Shown one piece after another: positions 31,482 through 44,382 of a stretch of DNA of 64,000 nt. The translations under genes and the position numbers were made by a program. The notes below the pieces were generated by a model. The model was not told the origin of the DNA and ran no database searches. It saw only the letters and a program-made list of their open reading frames with translations. The stretch is from assembly GCA_032718475.1 (NCBI GenBank), contig JAUCBJ010006630.1, positions 23,117 through 87,116 on the forward strand, read 5' to 3'. Every line of letters starts with the position of its first letter. Positions within the stretch are counted from its first letter, which is position 1. The DNA is from Nemertoderma westbladi (Eukaryota > Xenacoelomorpha > Nemertodermatida > Nemertodermatidae).

Positions 31482-33257
31482 TTAGTCCTTCTTACTTAAA
31501 CGGTGTTTACGCAGTTTTTTGAGGCTAGCAAGAGTCTTTTTCTCTTTGGGCCGAGCCACTTTACGAGGAGGGCTATAACTCCTAGGTGAGGGGTGCAATA
31601 CAATTGCATCAGAAGGTTTGGGGTTACGGTCGGTGTATCCGCCGGTCGAGGTACCCGGTTGATCGATATCAACCTCTGAGGAACGAGGTCGAACAACCTT
31701 TAGAGCGCGTTTCAAGACAGCAGCTCTTACTGGTCCCTGACGAGTCGTCTGCACGAGAGCGGTAGGCGGACCATGAGTAGTAAGGAACTTCCTAGGTTTG
31801 ATGGTTCTTTCTAACTCGTGTTCTCGGGCTCTATATTCATAGGCTCATCTATGAACTTCCTGTAGTTCTGGATGCGAGTTGATGAACAAGTCACCATATT
31901 CCGGATTTTGACGGATGAAGTTGATCAAGTTATAGGAATTAAGATCATTAAGATTGATGTTCCTGAGATACTTGCGAACAAATTTGGTTGAAATATTCTC
32001 GCCAACACGCTTCATTAGTTTGTAACTCGGTGTGCGAGATTTATGCTCAATGGAAGCAAATAGATACGGATGAAATATATAAACTCCTTCATAGGCACGT
32101 CCAGGGTAATATCGATGACGTGACTCGCAGTGGAGATCCGCGTTCGCTTCCCAGGCTCGAATGTAGCACAGGGTAATCATTTCATCTACACTCTCTAGAT
32201 CTTGATTGAAAGGGCAATCAAAACTGGCGTGTCCTTTAAACTGGTACTGATGGCATTGAGTCATAAATTGAGGGCAGACTGCAAAGATGTGTAAGTTATT
32301 GAGTCTACAATACGCACAATACACCTTCATTGTAGGTTGGTCTTGGAAGTAGGAGCAGGGTGTGCTGGAGTCCACTGGGGTAAAATGGTCTCGTGATGAG
32401 CACAATCGGTAACTTTTCCGAGAAACATAATTGGCATGCCGATAATCGTATGCGGTGAGACATTGTGGACCTTGATACCATTCCAGGACGTGGTCGTTGT
32501 CACTGCTCCGTGGCGCTGTGGGCTGCATCTCCTCGGATTCTAAGAATATTGGTTTGTCTTCCAATTGTATAGCTGAGGTAGGTGTAGCTGTCTCCTCAAG
32601 CGAACCCACTGTTTGAACTTCCATGATAGAATAACCTGTGGGAATTCGGGGTCTTTGTATAACAGAGGAATGTAAGTTCTGTATACAAACGTCCTTGAAA
32701 ATAGCGAAGCCAGCACTGTCTAACTTCTCAGCAGCTGAGTCTCTTAGGCTGAGCTTAGTTAGAGCGCGGTCCTTAAACTGACTATCAACGTTACGGAACG
32801 GAGTCAGAAAGCGCCTAAAGCATTCGAATCGGATGAATTTATTGTGTTCATCTAGCTTGGCGAGTTTGGTTCCGAGTATCAAGGGATGGGCACGTATAGT
32901 ACGACTGCACACATCAGCTAGCCAACCGGGAAGTGCGGTGTTCTCGAGGATAGTGTGCATAGCTAATGAGGGACGAAGGGGAACACTGATAAAGCTATAC
33001 ACAACGCCAGGTGCGGTCAATGGTCCGTCGAAGTATAATCGAGAATAATGATCTCCATATACTTGTTGATAGTTGATAGGGTTTCCGACTTTGAAATTCC
33101 ATCCGTATTCTTGGAAGGCAAGATGTCCGATGGAGGTTTGTTGTACTTTATTAATGCCGCTGGGTGTATTGGCATACATAGTTCGGAAAAAACCTCGGCC
33201 TTCTGCCCAGGGAGCAATCAGCTGGGTGTCTACGAAAGGATATGGGATATTCTCCAT
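31482..33257 (-). pseudogene. ORF-X C-terminal two thirds, element B
   Basis: A 470-codon ORF (33257-31845) is followed after one in-frame TGA (31845-31847) by the same frame down to 31482, giving about 590 residues with a single nonsense codon. It matches ORF-X of element C (PYPFVDTQLIAPWAEG against PRPFVDTKLLLLWAQD; HPLILG against HPLVFG; FRRFLTPF against MKRFLTPF). A zinc-knuckle region lies at about residues 313-350 but is degraded: the first knuckle has CX2CX5HX4C spacing and in the second Tyr replaces the second Cys. The tail is basic (PKEKKTLASLKKLRKHR), possibly nuclear-targeting or RNA-binding. Confidence 0.8.
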
Positions 33258-34053
33258 GTTGCTGTTGTATGCCTAATATGTCTGCCATTGATGGTAGAGA
33301 GCAAGGGAAGACCTATGTCGTATTCAGCAATATTCAGAAATACGATCTTAGTAGGAGGATTCAACATTCGAAGACCATCTCCAAATGAATTTATCCCCGA
33401 TCATTAATGGAGGTGAACAACCAGATTTATGACACATAATGGTACCAGTTGTTCACTGACTGTCTATGTGTCCTTTCAGTCCTTGTATCACGGTCGTGGA
33501 CTTGAGGAAAATAGGGGTGGTTGATTATCTAATCAACAACAAGAGGAGTAGGAGTTGATACTATGAATATTAACACAATGGTACATGGACAGGAGGTGTG
33601 GACACCAATATAAGCATCCAAATAAACCGTAAGGGATGAGGAGGTTTAGTAGGAGGCGGTACGATCAATACCACGATACCACTATGATTGGTCGATCATC
33701 TACCAAAAGCTCCAAGCGCGTTGGGTAGAGAAGATGGGAAGAAGAGGGTTTCTCTATCAATGTCTTGTATCCTTGATAGCGATAGATAGAGGGAGAATAG
33801 TAGTAGGGAGAAAGAAGGATATGTGGGTAATATCTATAAGAGACCACAATGGACATGTTTCCCTTTTACGTCCTTACTCATTCTTACTCTTTGATTGTGA
33901 CACTAATCACAATAATTGCAGGAAGAGGATGAAATAAGAGGAAATTACAGCCTCCCGAAGGAGACCGCCCGCGAGCACCCGCGCCCCGGGAAAAACTATT
34001 CACATTATGGACCCTGGACATAAACGTATGAATTTTCTCCAGCTGGTTCTCCT
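33258..34053. other. Unexplained segment inside ORF-X of element B
   Basis: About 0.8 kb between the two ORF-X pieces of B. It has no match that I can see in ORF-X of C or A, and a different, purine-rich look on the plus strand (for example 33710-33850). It may be a foreign insertion or diverged ORF-X sequence. Confidence 0.35.
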
Positions 34054-34323
34054 CTACTTGTCTTTACAAGCATTCTTCCACATTCTATCTTTCGAGAGGT
34101 TTCGAATAGAACTTTCGTGTTCAATTCTCAGTTTATCATTCCGACTCCACTGGGTATGATATTTAAATAGAACCATTTCCCTTTCGGTGTCTACATCGTC
34201 TGTATCGTGTAAATCGATAGGATGACCAGTAGTTAAGAAGTCCATATACGTACCATTACGATGTGTATAGCGAGCTGTGAATTTTCTATAGTCCAATTCA
34301 CGCGTGAGTTGTTCTTTTGACAT
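34054..34323 (-). pseudogene. ORF-X N-terminal fragment, element B
   Basis: An 89-codon ORF nearly identical in its middle to the A fragment at 20707-20324 (NGTYMDFLTTGHPIDLHDT). Homology at DNA level extends a little further upstream. Confidence 0.7.
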
Positions 34324-36136
34324 TGGCGGTTCGATATAATGGCCATCATCCTCCGTAATGGGTTGACTGGCGTTGCCGCGTATTAAACTATCAACAAACG
34401 CCTACAATGGTAGGGTATATGGTTCCCTGATACCAAGATCATCTTCTATCAACTCAGTCATAGTTGCCGTATGAGTTTATCAATATTATAATCAATAATA
34501 TTTAGGCTAGCGGTCTTCGCTGCCTACCCCTCAAGGCCCCCGGACAGCGCAAGATCCTCAGCGCTGATGTACTGTTGTCGCTGTGCCTCTCGCCAACGTA
34601 GTAGCTACACAACGACAACAATAGCACGCGCGAGTCACTCCACTGTCCGTCCCAAGGGCTTAGATTTACTTCAGGTTCTTGCTACAGAGGTAGGGCTACT
34701 TTCACAACTGCAACCCGCTACTGTAAACACATTTTAGTAGTAACATTCACCTATAAACGCACAAATTCCACACAACTGTCACAAATTGTACACATTCGGG
34801 CCATTTGTCCGTTAGTCAAGTGCCTTCCAGAATGCCACGTTATTATTATGTATCCCTGGATAATAGCAGTGTGCTATTTATTCCGTATGCTATTCAAAGG
34901 GGCAAGCTTTCTATTGTTCTTTTAACTCGCTTCTAATTCTAGCGTGGTTGTTGCTATGGTGACATTATGGAAAGCTAGCAGTAGAATTAGGGTAATTCTC
35001 ATGCATACAGATCTGGGATGCTATTTAATAGTAATTCTTTAATTGTCAATATTCCCCTTTATACATGATTTTATGAATTTTATCGGCTATTGACTATATA
35101 TTGGAGATTCTTGCACACTAGTATACTTAATAGGGTAAATCTCCGCTCCCATGATCTATTAATTAATGGAATTTTGGGAATGTTATAAATTGTATAAAAT
35201 GGATATGAATTTAAATTTATTCCCGTAAATTTTATTATTTATCTTTAAAATAGACACAATTTTATTCCAGAACAGGTCTGGGACTAGGAACCTTAATTCT
35301 AGGAAATTCGTCCTTTTAAGAGTATCGGTAAGTGCTACGATATCTTAATTGACTAGAATTTTAAAGGATCTGAATTTTAACAGATTTGGATTTATTGATT
35401 TTCTAGAGTTAACTTGTAAGTATTTACTCTATTATATTTGTTTTGACAAATTTTTAAATATTAAATAATTAATATTTAAGATAGGCACCGAATTATTCCA
35501 GAACTTGTCTGGGGACGTTAACCACTGATTCTAAAATTTTGTCTTTCAAGTATATCGGTAGGTGCCGCGATATCTTAATCGACTAGAATTACAGATGGTC
35601 AAAGGGTTTAACAGATTTATTTTGCGTTTTACGCTACTGTTAAAGGGACATCACGCTACTATATGTATTATTTAAGATACGGAATGAGAGCAATATCGCA
35701 AGAAGCAATGTCAGTGAGAAGAGGCAAGTCATTTCCAAGGTCTACCCAGAGCTTGGTTTAGCCGAGACACAAGGATCTGAACTTTGCATTCCTAATACTC
35801 TACTTACCAATAATACTTGAATATAGTAGGATCTTTATTGTACTTTAATAAGTACGGACATTTCATCTTACCGTAGTCACGTATTTATAATATGATACGG
35901 ACAGTAAGGAAAGAGAAAATAATGATTTCTCGCGTTACACTAAATATATAATAAGTAATTAAGTAATAAACACGAATATATATTGCACTAGTCTACTAAA
36001 TAATCGCTAAAATAACCTTCTACTAAATAAAATTAAAGAAAACGATTATAATAAAATTACATAATAATACATTCATAAATATAAAAATAATAAAAAATTA
36101 TAAAATAATATAGTCACACACCCACTCCAGACGCGG
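34324..36136 (-). other. Non-coding spacer between pol and ORF-X in element B
   Basis: 1.8 kb, AT-rich, homologous throughout to 20708-22458 of element A, including the duplicated CTGGGAC...CGATATCTTAAT block. No ORF. Confidence 0.65.
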
Positions 36137-37742
36137 TTACGTTGGGGAGTCCCTAGATGTTTGTTGGATTAGGGAGATGGTTGTGGGAAGAGTATCTTGC
36201 CTTCCATAGTTTCCGGATAGTTCTCTGTCTCTTTCCAGTAAACCTAAACGACCAACTGGGCGATTGAGCTGCTGCGTTTCGAATAGAATTCCAGGTTTCT
36301 TAAAGTTACGTCGCATGACGACGAGTTCTACTGATCGCACTAAACCATCATTGGATACATGAGTCTCGATGATACGACCTGTCTGCCACCGCTTATGTGG
36401 AAGATCTGATTCCACAATAAGGACCATGTCTCCGGCGCTGACGTTTTCTTGCTGCGCAAACCACTTGGTTCGAAGTTGTAGCATAGGCAGATAATGTTTT
36501 TGAAATGGTCAGCGAAATGACGGGATAATAACTGCATAAGTTGCCAAGTTTGTCGGCAGTATTCGTCTCTGTCTGTGATTTCCGATTGTGGGAGCATGGC
36601 TACAGGTTTCTTCAGTAGGAAGTGCGCGGGTGTAAGCGCTTCTAGGGAGTCGGGACTTGATGAGACTGGCATAAGCGGTCTCTCGATAAGATAGGCGGCA
36701 ATTTCCTCCATTAACGTCCACAAAAGTTCGTCGGTGAGATAAGCGCGGCAAGGCACTATAAAGTGAAATGCGGTCTTCACACTCCTTATTAATCTCTCCC
36801 AACTTCCTCCCCACCAAGGGGTGTCGGCGGCGTTAAAGGTCCAGCTAGATGATGTTACCCTTAGCTGATCGTCCACCTGTCTTTGGTTCCAATATCTAAT
36901 GTAAGCTTTGATCTCATTATTGGCACCAATGAAGTTCGTTCCCTTATCAGATCTCATCGTGTTGCTAGTTCCAAAGCGAGCAATCTGTCGGCGTAAACTC
37001 AGTATGAAGCTGTTGATAGATAGATCGTTCACCATATCTAGATGTATCGCTCTACAAGTCATACAGACAAAGATGACACACCATCGCTTGACTATAGTTC
37101 TAGCACGATATACTTCAATAGGGCCAAATAAATCCATACCGGTATTAGTAAAGGGTGGTTCATAGAAGCTTACGCGTTCCCTAGGTAATTCTGCCTCGCG
37201 CTGTGTTAAAGGCCTTCTGAATGCTTTCCTACAGGGTATACAGTTCCTAAGAACTTGGTTCAGAGCTCTACAGGGTTTTTGAAAATAATAGCGAGTTCGA
37301 ATTTCGCTAAGAACTCGTTCTCTACCAGCATGGTAAAGCTTACTGTGAACATCTACAATCATCTTGATTTGTATTTCAAGATTTCTAATGAGTAGGGGAA
37401 ACTTAGTGTCAAAGGATAATGGAGCATTAGTTAGTCTTCCTCCAACGCGTATTAACCCATCTATCATTGTGCTAGAGAAACGATCCCTTAAGCGCATCTG
37501 TGGATTTCTCAACAACAGGAAATACTTATCGGAATCCTCATAGTATTGCAGGAGTCTCAGTATATGCTTATTTGTTTCTTCATGCTCTTGTGGTAACTGA
37601 TCCTCTCCTTCAGAAATCTGTCTGATATATTGTATTTGGGAAGATCTTTAACAACATGGACCTGTGCAGATGTCAGTGGAGCGGTATCACTAGCAATCTT
37701 CGTCCTGGAGTAATGATGGTGGAAGCATCGCTTCAAATACAC
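36137..37742 (-). pseudogene. pol (integrase): Integrase region of element B
   Basis: Three overlapping frames. Linker 37742-37557 and main ORF 37515-36340 contain an HHCC-type zinc site (HAGRERVL with C...CIPC), the catalytic Asp in TGMDLFGPIE, the second Asp in RSDKGTNFIG, and Glu in PWWGGSWERL. The C-terminal DUF5641-type domain continues in 36484-36137 after a frameshift (GDMVLIVESDLPHKRWQTGRI). The catalytic triad is intact, but the gene is broken. Confidence 0.88.
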
Positions 37743-37749
37743 GACGGCC

Positions 37750-38808
37750 TTACAAAGCCGAGCTATAGTGATTTATCACTCTCTGCAGGAGAGGTGAGAG
37801 TCCCTGCGAGACGTCTGGTGTTCCAGATTTCCAGTCTCTCTCTCTGTTGTGGAGATTCACAACAGATTTATTTGTGGCGGGTGAGTTTAGATCCACAGCG
37901 TCGTCTCCAGAAGTGTGTAGTACAGATAGATCTATCACTGGTTTGAATAACTTTGATTTACTCGTCCGGGTTTTAGGTTTCAATTTCTCCGCTCCCTTGG
38001 CTTGTCTAATCTCAGACGTGGTAAGATGAGGAGGCCATTCATCTTCTTCTTTACTTAGGAAGTCGGGTCCACCTAACCAGTCTGGAGTATCTATCAGTTC
38101 TTGAGGAGTTGCTCCTCTGGAGGCGATGTCAGCTGGATTAATCGTCCCATGGCAATGTCTCCATTGATCTACATTAGTGCGACTAAGTATAATGGCTACT
38201 CTGTTGGTAACAAAGACGCTGAACTGACAGACTTCATTGGTTATATACTCCAAAACGAGTAAAGCATCAGTCCAATAGACAGTTTTCTCCAGTGGATAGT
38301 CGATCTGTTTTGTTACATTCCAGCCGATGGCTGTAGCATATAGAGCCGCTTTTAACTCCGCTCGAGGAACTCGTAATTTGTTGTTTATCAAGGCCTTAGA
38401 GGTAACCAAGGCAACTTTAATTCCATCCGGAGATTTAACTCTCAGGTAGGCTACTATACCTATTCCCATATCGCTGGCGTCTCCAGACACATGGAGTTGA
38501 TAGGAATATGTGGGGAGAACGTGACCAAAATATGAACGGGAAATCGTAAAGTTCTCGATGGATGGTAGAGAATCTTCCCATTTCATCCACTTCTTTAGTA
38601 GTTCTCCCTTAAGTGGATTGTCCCACGAGTGGTTTTCAAGCCACATTTGTTGTACTAAACTCCGAGCAACCAATATAACGGGGCTAATAAATCCCAATGG
38701 ATCGAAATAAGTGCTCAGGATACTTAGACAAATCCGTTTAGTTCGAACTGGATTATCTCGCCTTTTTAGCTGGAAAAACAGGATATCTCTCTCCGTGTCC
38801 CATTTCAA
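37750..38808 (-). pseudogene. pol (RNase H): RT end and RNase H region of element B
   Basis: 352 codons. Pao-type connection motifs (TKRICLSILSTYFDPLGFISPV) are followed by an RNase H-like domain (GDASDMGIGIVAYLR, PRAELKAALYA, YWTDALLVLEYI) and the end motif HCHGTINPADIASRGA. Upstream it is separated from RT by a stop near 38866. Confidence 0.88.
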
Positions 38809-38865
38809 ACCAAGCGTCTTGGTTTCTGGAAGATTGTCCTTGATAAGGTCCAGATCTTTAACACC

Positions 38866-39486
38866 TCAATCTTCCGCCGGGATCGATTCCAGAAACTCAC
38901 GGGAGTTACTTGTGAATTTGGTTAGTCGAAATCCACCGCGTTTCAAGCACTCTACCGTTCCCTTGGCAACATCAATGGCTTCTTCCACTGATGGGAGGGA
39001 CTTTAAATTGTCGTCCATGTAGATATCCCGTTTGATGTTGTCGATAACCGCTTTTAAGAAGGCGTCCCGGTTGTCATCCACAGTAGTACGCACCACTGAG
39101 CAAGCGTTCGAGGGGCTTGAGATGATCCCGAAAGCCTGGATGGTCATCCAGTACTCCACCAGTTTTTGGTCGAGGTCTCCTTCAGGCCACCACAGAAATC
39201 GTAGGCTGTCTCGATCCCTATCCAGCGCCTTAACTTGTAAGAACATACCTTCTATATCCGAGGCAAAAGCGATAGAATATTGCCGGAATCTTAAGAGTAT
39301 TCCCAACAAGGATTGGAGTAAGTTGGGTCCCGGCAACAACTCAGAATTAAGGGATTGGCCCATGTAAAGGGCGGAGCCGTCAAATACTACCCGGACTTCG
39401 TTGGGTTTACCGGGTTTGGGAACGTAATGATGTGTTAGATAATACGTTCTCTCAGTTACGGTTGTTTCTTCTGGTACTCGCTCCAC
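38866..39486 (-). pseudogene. pol (RT): Reverse transcriptase core of element B
   Basis: 206 codons with the BEL/Pao RT palm: HHYVPKPGKPNEVRVVFD, NSELLPGPNLLQSLLGILLRFR, the D-containing FASDIEGMFLQV, and the YMDD box (DIYMDDNLKS). The catalytic residues are present. Confidence 0.9.
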
Positions 39487-40365
39487 GTATCCCTTATCGA
39501 TGAATTTCTTCAGCTATGTCTTATACATCTCTTTAGCTGAAGCATTGGCCGTAAGACGCCGATGTAGTTGCGCAATTCTCTTCTCCGCCAAGGGTCTGTT
39601 ATTAATAAAGTTTTCGTTCTCGCCGTCTGAACGGAAGACCCCTCTCATACCTACCTTGGTCTTTAAGAAAACGTGTAGTCGTTTCCTGGATCTGCTTGAC
39701 TCTTTCCTCCTCGACAGATAGAGCCTTGTCATAGGAATTAGGCTCTACAGCTTCTTGCGTAAAGAATCGTACGGCGTGTTCATCGTGAAGTTTATCATTG
39801 TATCGATCTATCACCGCATTTAGCTCGTCATTGTAGTCGAATTGTCCGCCATGATTGACAAGATGGCACAGTTGCATTTGGTTTCTCCAAACTTCACTCT
39901 CGGTGAGGAGGTTGATTGTATTTTCCTCGTCAAATATTTGGGTAATATCGTCGTTATCTGAGGAGTATGGTGTTCCCTCAGGTATGGTCTCTCCCTCACT
40001 GATTTCTTCTTCCCATTCACTCACCTGATGGATGTGGTTGGTAGGTACTCTTTCCATGAGTGTTCTACGGGAAGGTCCAGTGAAGTACCAACCTACTCTC
40101 TTTCTTCCAGCATAGGTTTGCAATGGTTGCGGTCGAGCAGGCCGTTTTTCTAATGTCTCAAGCGCCTCATGTGCATTTTGACCGATTAATATTTGCACCC
40201 CTGGGTAGTCGGTGTTGAATCTAGGGATATTATGTTGCTGGGTAAAATAGTCTTCATCCTAGTTGTAAGGTTCCACTTGGCTGGTAGCAAAGTTCTTTAT
40301 CACCACCATTTTTACTGACCTTATGCTATGTTCTCCTAGTTCATCCTGGGGAGTGGACAACGCTC
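39487..40365 (-). pseudogene. pol (partial): Protease end and RT connector of element B
   Basis: ORF 40198-39602 matches the A ORF (LIGQNAHEALETLEKRPA, GWYFTGPSRRTLMERV) and continues into the pre-RT region that A has lost. DNA at 40365-40199 also matches, with a stop. At about 40366 it is joined directly to gag N-terminal sequence, marking a deletion of about 2.3 kb relative to A. Confidence 0.8.
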
Positions 40366-41420
40366 CTACATAGTGGGTTCTGTACTACCTGAATCAGCAC
40401 TAGCTAGTTGCCTTCTCACAGTTGGGGGCAAATTAGGCAATTTCTGATGGTGGGGCGTTCTTCTACGTTCGCTGGGACGAAATCTATTTTCTCCGCCTTC
40501 AGGATCTGTTGTATCGCCCTTATCAGATGATGTAAATCCCTGTCTCTTGGGAGTAGATTGACTCATCATCTGCATCTGACTAGCTGTTCTCTGCTTATTC
40601 ATGTAGTCTTGCTTCTCTTGAAGATTTTCCAACTCTAGTTGGGTTGTCTCTTCAGATGCCCTCCGTTCTGCTTCTGCCACTGCCTCTGCCGCTTTTCTTT
40701 CCGCTTCTGCTGCTGCTACTTTTCTTGCCACTTCTGCCTCTGCCGCTGCCGCTTTTCTTTCCGCTTCTACTGCTGCATCTGCCGCTTTTCTTTCAGCCTC
40801 TGCCGCTGCCGCTGCCGCTGCCGCTGCAGCTGCCGCCTTTCTTTCCGCTTCTGCCGCTGCCGCTGCTGCTGCCTTTCGGTTTTCTATGCGTTTTTTCTTT
40901 AATTGTTCTTCCTGTTCTCTAGCGATGAGTATGCTTTCATCAAATTTAGCCTGTTCAGCGGCTAACATTTCGGCATATAACGAGTCCAACACAAATTTGG
41001 CTCCCTCACTCTTAGGGTGAAGTCCAGCAAGCCGTCTCCTTTACTCTTTGTCTCCTATAAATCGCTGATAGTCCGACAGATAGATGTCAATAGCATCCTT
41101 CTTCTGAGGTTTTTCGGTCGTAACTCGCTTTCCACTTGAGAAAAGGCAGCGTCTGTTGATTCTCCTTGGGTCGAGTGCTCAGTTAGCTGAATTTTCCATT
41201 GGGCCATTCCTTGGACTTTAAGACTCACTCGTTGGAACCAAGTCTTTACAGCGACTTGCAATGACGTGTCTTGGCTTCTCTTCGGGGCTTCCTCAAAGGC
41301 TGAAAGGATTAGTCTGATCTGTAGAATTTGTTCTCTTCTTGATAAAGCAGCTCTCCCTGCTCTTGAGGTCCGTGAGGTTGTTGAAACAGGTCACACCGGG
41401 CTTGAACCAACTTTTAGTTC
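40366..41420 (-). pseudogene. gag (partial): Gag N-terminus with AEAERKAA repeats, element B
   Basis: ORF 40992-40366 (208 codons): a Glu/Gln-rich helix, about six EAERKAA-type repeats with Ala runs, then Arg-rich linker ending at the deletion. Upstream DNA to about 41420 encodes more N-terminal Gag in broken frames (for example KKDAIDIYLSDYQRFIGDKE followed by TAA). The Ala/Glu/Arg repeat predicts a long charged helix. Confidence 0.75.
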
Positions 41421-42974
41421 GAAAAATTTTAACAGTCAAAATGAATGTTTCACGTGATTCATATCAACATTCTAACTTAAAAAAACCAAATTTAAAAAAA
41501 AACGGTTACTTTTTGAAATAATTGAAAAAAGCCGTTTTTGACCAAAAATAGCACTTTGACACCAAATTTTCAAATATGAAAATGCAAAAGATAAAATTGA
41601 ACGGTGAAAAAGAATATCTTACCTGGTTAATATGGTCATTCTAACTACAAAAAATGAAATTAAAAAATTAACGGTCGATTAATTTTTTCAAAAATTTAAA
41701 AAATAACTCTTGACCAAAAATACCATATTTAGCACCAAATTTTCAAATATGAAAATCAATAATTACAATCATATAGGTATTTCTCTTTTTCCACAAAGGT
41801 TTTCATGTAAGGCGAAAATAATGGTAATATTTTCCAGAAGAATTGGTGATATGGTATGCTATTTTTCAGTGGGTGTTACTTGTTGGACACTAAAACAAAT
41901 AATTCTACTTTACTAAGTTACTTATTACTACAAGTTACTTACATATAGTGTGAGATTACAATCTCTAAATAAACAAAAACAAGTGACACGTAGAAATTTT
42001 TAGGGTAATTTTACAGGAAATCTTCAAACCAGCCTAACAAGGAGTTTATAAGTACTACGTTATGTAGCCGGAGTGTCCTTACCTAGAAGTTAATTACCAC
42101 AGCCAACCAGAGCTAACGTGCCTATTAACCACTTTACAACACAAATATACCGCCTACAAACTAAATTACCTTTGGAAAGTAGTGTACTCTAAACCCTAGA
42201 TTAGGTACAAATACTTATACAACAAATAACCAGCAGTTAAATATACTTGAACAGCTAAAAGAACCACGGTATCTGCTGGAGTGACTAGAGCATAAAATCA
42301 ACGGTCTTTACCTACGCCAAGCAGCCCTAATGTAGTACCAGGGTTAATTTAAATATAACGGTATGTATAACAAGCACAATTACTGTAGGAATAAACTTGG
42401 GGAAGTTTGAAGGTTGCGAATACTCGCATAGACTCTGAATAATAAATATTACGCTACCCGTGCAGACTATACAAACAAAATACAGACCAAACACTAGCAG
42501 ACTACTGTCAAGCCCAAACAAACTACAGTATATGCAGACTCCGAAATGGTTAGTTAGTATGCGTTCTAACCAAGTAGTACGACTTATTCTTTTGGGGGGG
42601 ATTAACCTTACAACACTGGATGCCCCCACGTTCCTAACTAGTACTTTATCGGACATTCAATCTACACACACTGCAATCCCTTCAAACCTAACAACAGCCA
42701 GACAACAATCCAGCCTATAAATTATTTGCACAATTTGAGCGGGCTTACACTCCTTCTGCTCAATATTTTGCTTACAGATAAATAAAACTGACAGAAATAA
42801 ATAAGCTCTAAAAGAAACTAAACAGCCTACCACTATACAAACATATCAATCGAAATAATACTAGTACCGGTAAGTACCGGTTCGGGTAGTTGGGCAGTTA
42901 GGCCTACAGCTTACCATTCGACCGGTACCTTGGGCTTTATTGCCTACGGTGCAATAAAGAAGAAAAGCTGTCAT
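41421..42974 (-). other. 5' leader of element B
   Basis: AT-rich DNA (41421-41870, with repeated TTGACCAAAAATA and CACCAAATTTTCAAATATGAAAA phrases), then sequence homologous to the A leader (26540-28177) with one copy of the 290-bp unit. No gene. Confidence 0.65.
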
Positions 42975-43981
42975 TGTTCGCGCTTTCAGACCTTTAGCAG
43001 TTTAACCTGCCAATTTTAGGTTTCCTCTTGTTTATACGTCGACTTTAGCCTACAATAATTAATGGTACACATTAAGTAACATTAGCCGAAACCAGTCTAT
43101 GCGCGACCATTCACCCACTGTTAAGGGAGACTGAATTCAGGCGCTTTGAAGTTATTGCGGTGCAGACCTACTGTATTATTCGATTGATCGTTACTATATA
43201 ATCTCTGACAATATTATTCACTTTCGGGGAGATATTAACAGTTCCTTTAGGACGTGGCGCTTTAAGTATAAAACAGAGTTATGACTTACACTAAACACAA
43301 CGGGGTGACTTCTGATTTTCGCAAATATTGCATTCTTTAGGAGATGCTTTGTTATCAGTCACACTGCTTCACACAACTTCACACTAATGCACACTGATCT
43401 GCCTACCATCACTGAATTTGATCATATATAAGGAGGATTGCAACTGACACATGTAGGGATTATGAAATAGCATTTAATTCACACAAAACCACTATAATGT
43501 AAGTCGCAATTGCTACAGGTAACTGGTCCCTCTTACCTTCAGTAATCAAGAAGATTGGGGGTTTTATGTTTATTTATCGTTATTCTCCAAATATAACAAC
43601 ATATCCATCCATATATAATAATTAAGAACAGACAGTAAACAGAAGTAAAATAATGCGGTGAACAATCAGTATGTTACGTAGTGCATTGAGTTAATGCCGC
43701 CAGTATGCCGTATGATCAGCAATGAGTCAGGTAAGATAGACTGGCTTTGCACTCCTATAATCAAAGCAGTTCCACGTTGGCAGTAAATCAGCTGATAGAT
43801 TGCGTCATCTGAGTTCCGGTCTTTTAGAGTATTAAGCGCATTGCGGAGAAAATGGCTTGTTATGTCCGCTAAAGCACACATGCAGACATAGCAGGTAAAA
43901 ATGGCTTGTTATGTCCGCTAAAACACCTACACGGTATATTGTGTAGAAAAATGGCTTGTTATATCCGCAAAAGCTTTTACA
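42975..43981 (-). repeat. 5' LTR of element B
   Basis: 1007 bp, the partner of 30212-31403 but with one deletion of about 185 bp after the CCTATAATCAAAGC phrase near 43769. The TSD CTCAT follows at 43982-43986. Confidence 0.92.
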
Positions 43982-43986
43982 CTCAT

Positions 43987-44382
43987 GTTCCACCCCGACC
44001 AACAAAGCCATTGGTGAATCTGAGGCAAGTCACTAGACTAGCCTCAGTAAACACCTTAACACTCGGGTCCCCAATGCGACAAGGTAAACTGACTGCCTTG
44101 GCAGATAAGATTTCTCTTAGTGGAGTGGGTGTTCAAGGGCACCGAATGCAGACTGGACAGACTGATGAGGTTCTGATAAAGGACATGGGGGACGGTTGGC
44201 GACTCGCCCTCGCTTCAGCAGATGATAGCGGCAATGGTGGAATTGGTCTATTGATGAATCCAACTGCAAATGCAGCATTGGACAAAATGGACCAAATCTC
44301 TAACCGCATCATCTGTTGCCACTTCTCCATGTTCTGGAAGACTGGCTAAGAAGTTTCCTAAGGTGGTTCTGATTGTGTGCTA
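43987..44382 (+). pseudogene. LINE-1 endonuclease N-terminal half (segment 2)
   Basis: It continues from 30211 in frame. APE endonuclease features are recognisable (VNTLTLGSPMRQGKLTALAD, GVQGHR, GNGGIGLLMNPTANAAL). A frameshift near 44320-44345 precedes KKFPKVVLIVCY, which is cut by the solo LTR. Confidence 0.85.

Larger units (their letters stand above)
30212..43981 (-). mobile_element. Element B: BEL/Pao retrotransposon lacking the gag core
   Basis: 13.8 kb, with LTRs at 30212-31403 and 42975-43981 (TGT..ACA) and a perfect 5-bp TSD CTCAT (30207-30211 and 43982-43986). Minus-strand order: 5' LTR, leader, gag N-terminus, deletion, protease end, RT, RNase H, integrase, spacer, ORF-X, PPT (CTGGGAGTGG), 3' LTR. 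Same family as element A, different subfamily. The gag core with its zinc knuckles and the protease active site are deleted, and several stops interrupt pol. Confidence 0.93.

Noticed and set aside
40639-40922. Plus-strand Cys/Phe/Leu-rich ORFs opposite the gag repeats
   Set aside because: Antisense shadows of the AEAERKAA repeat in gag of element B.
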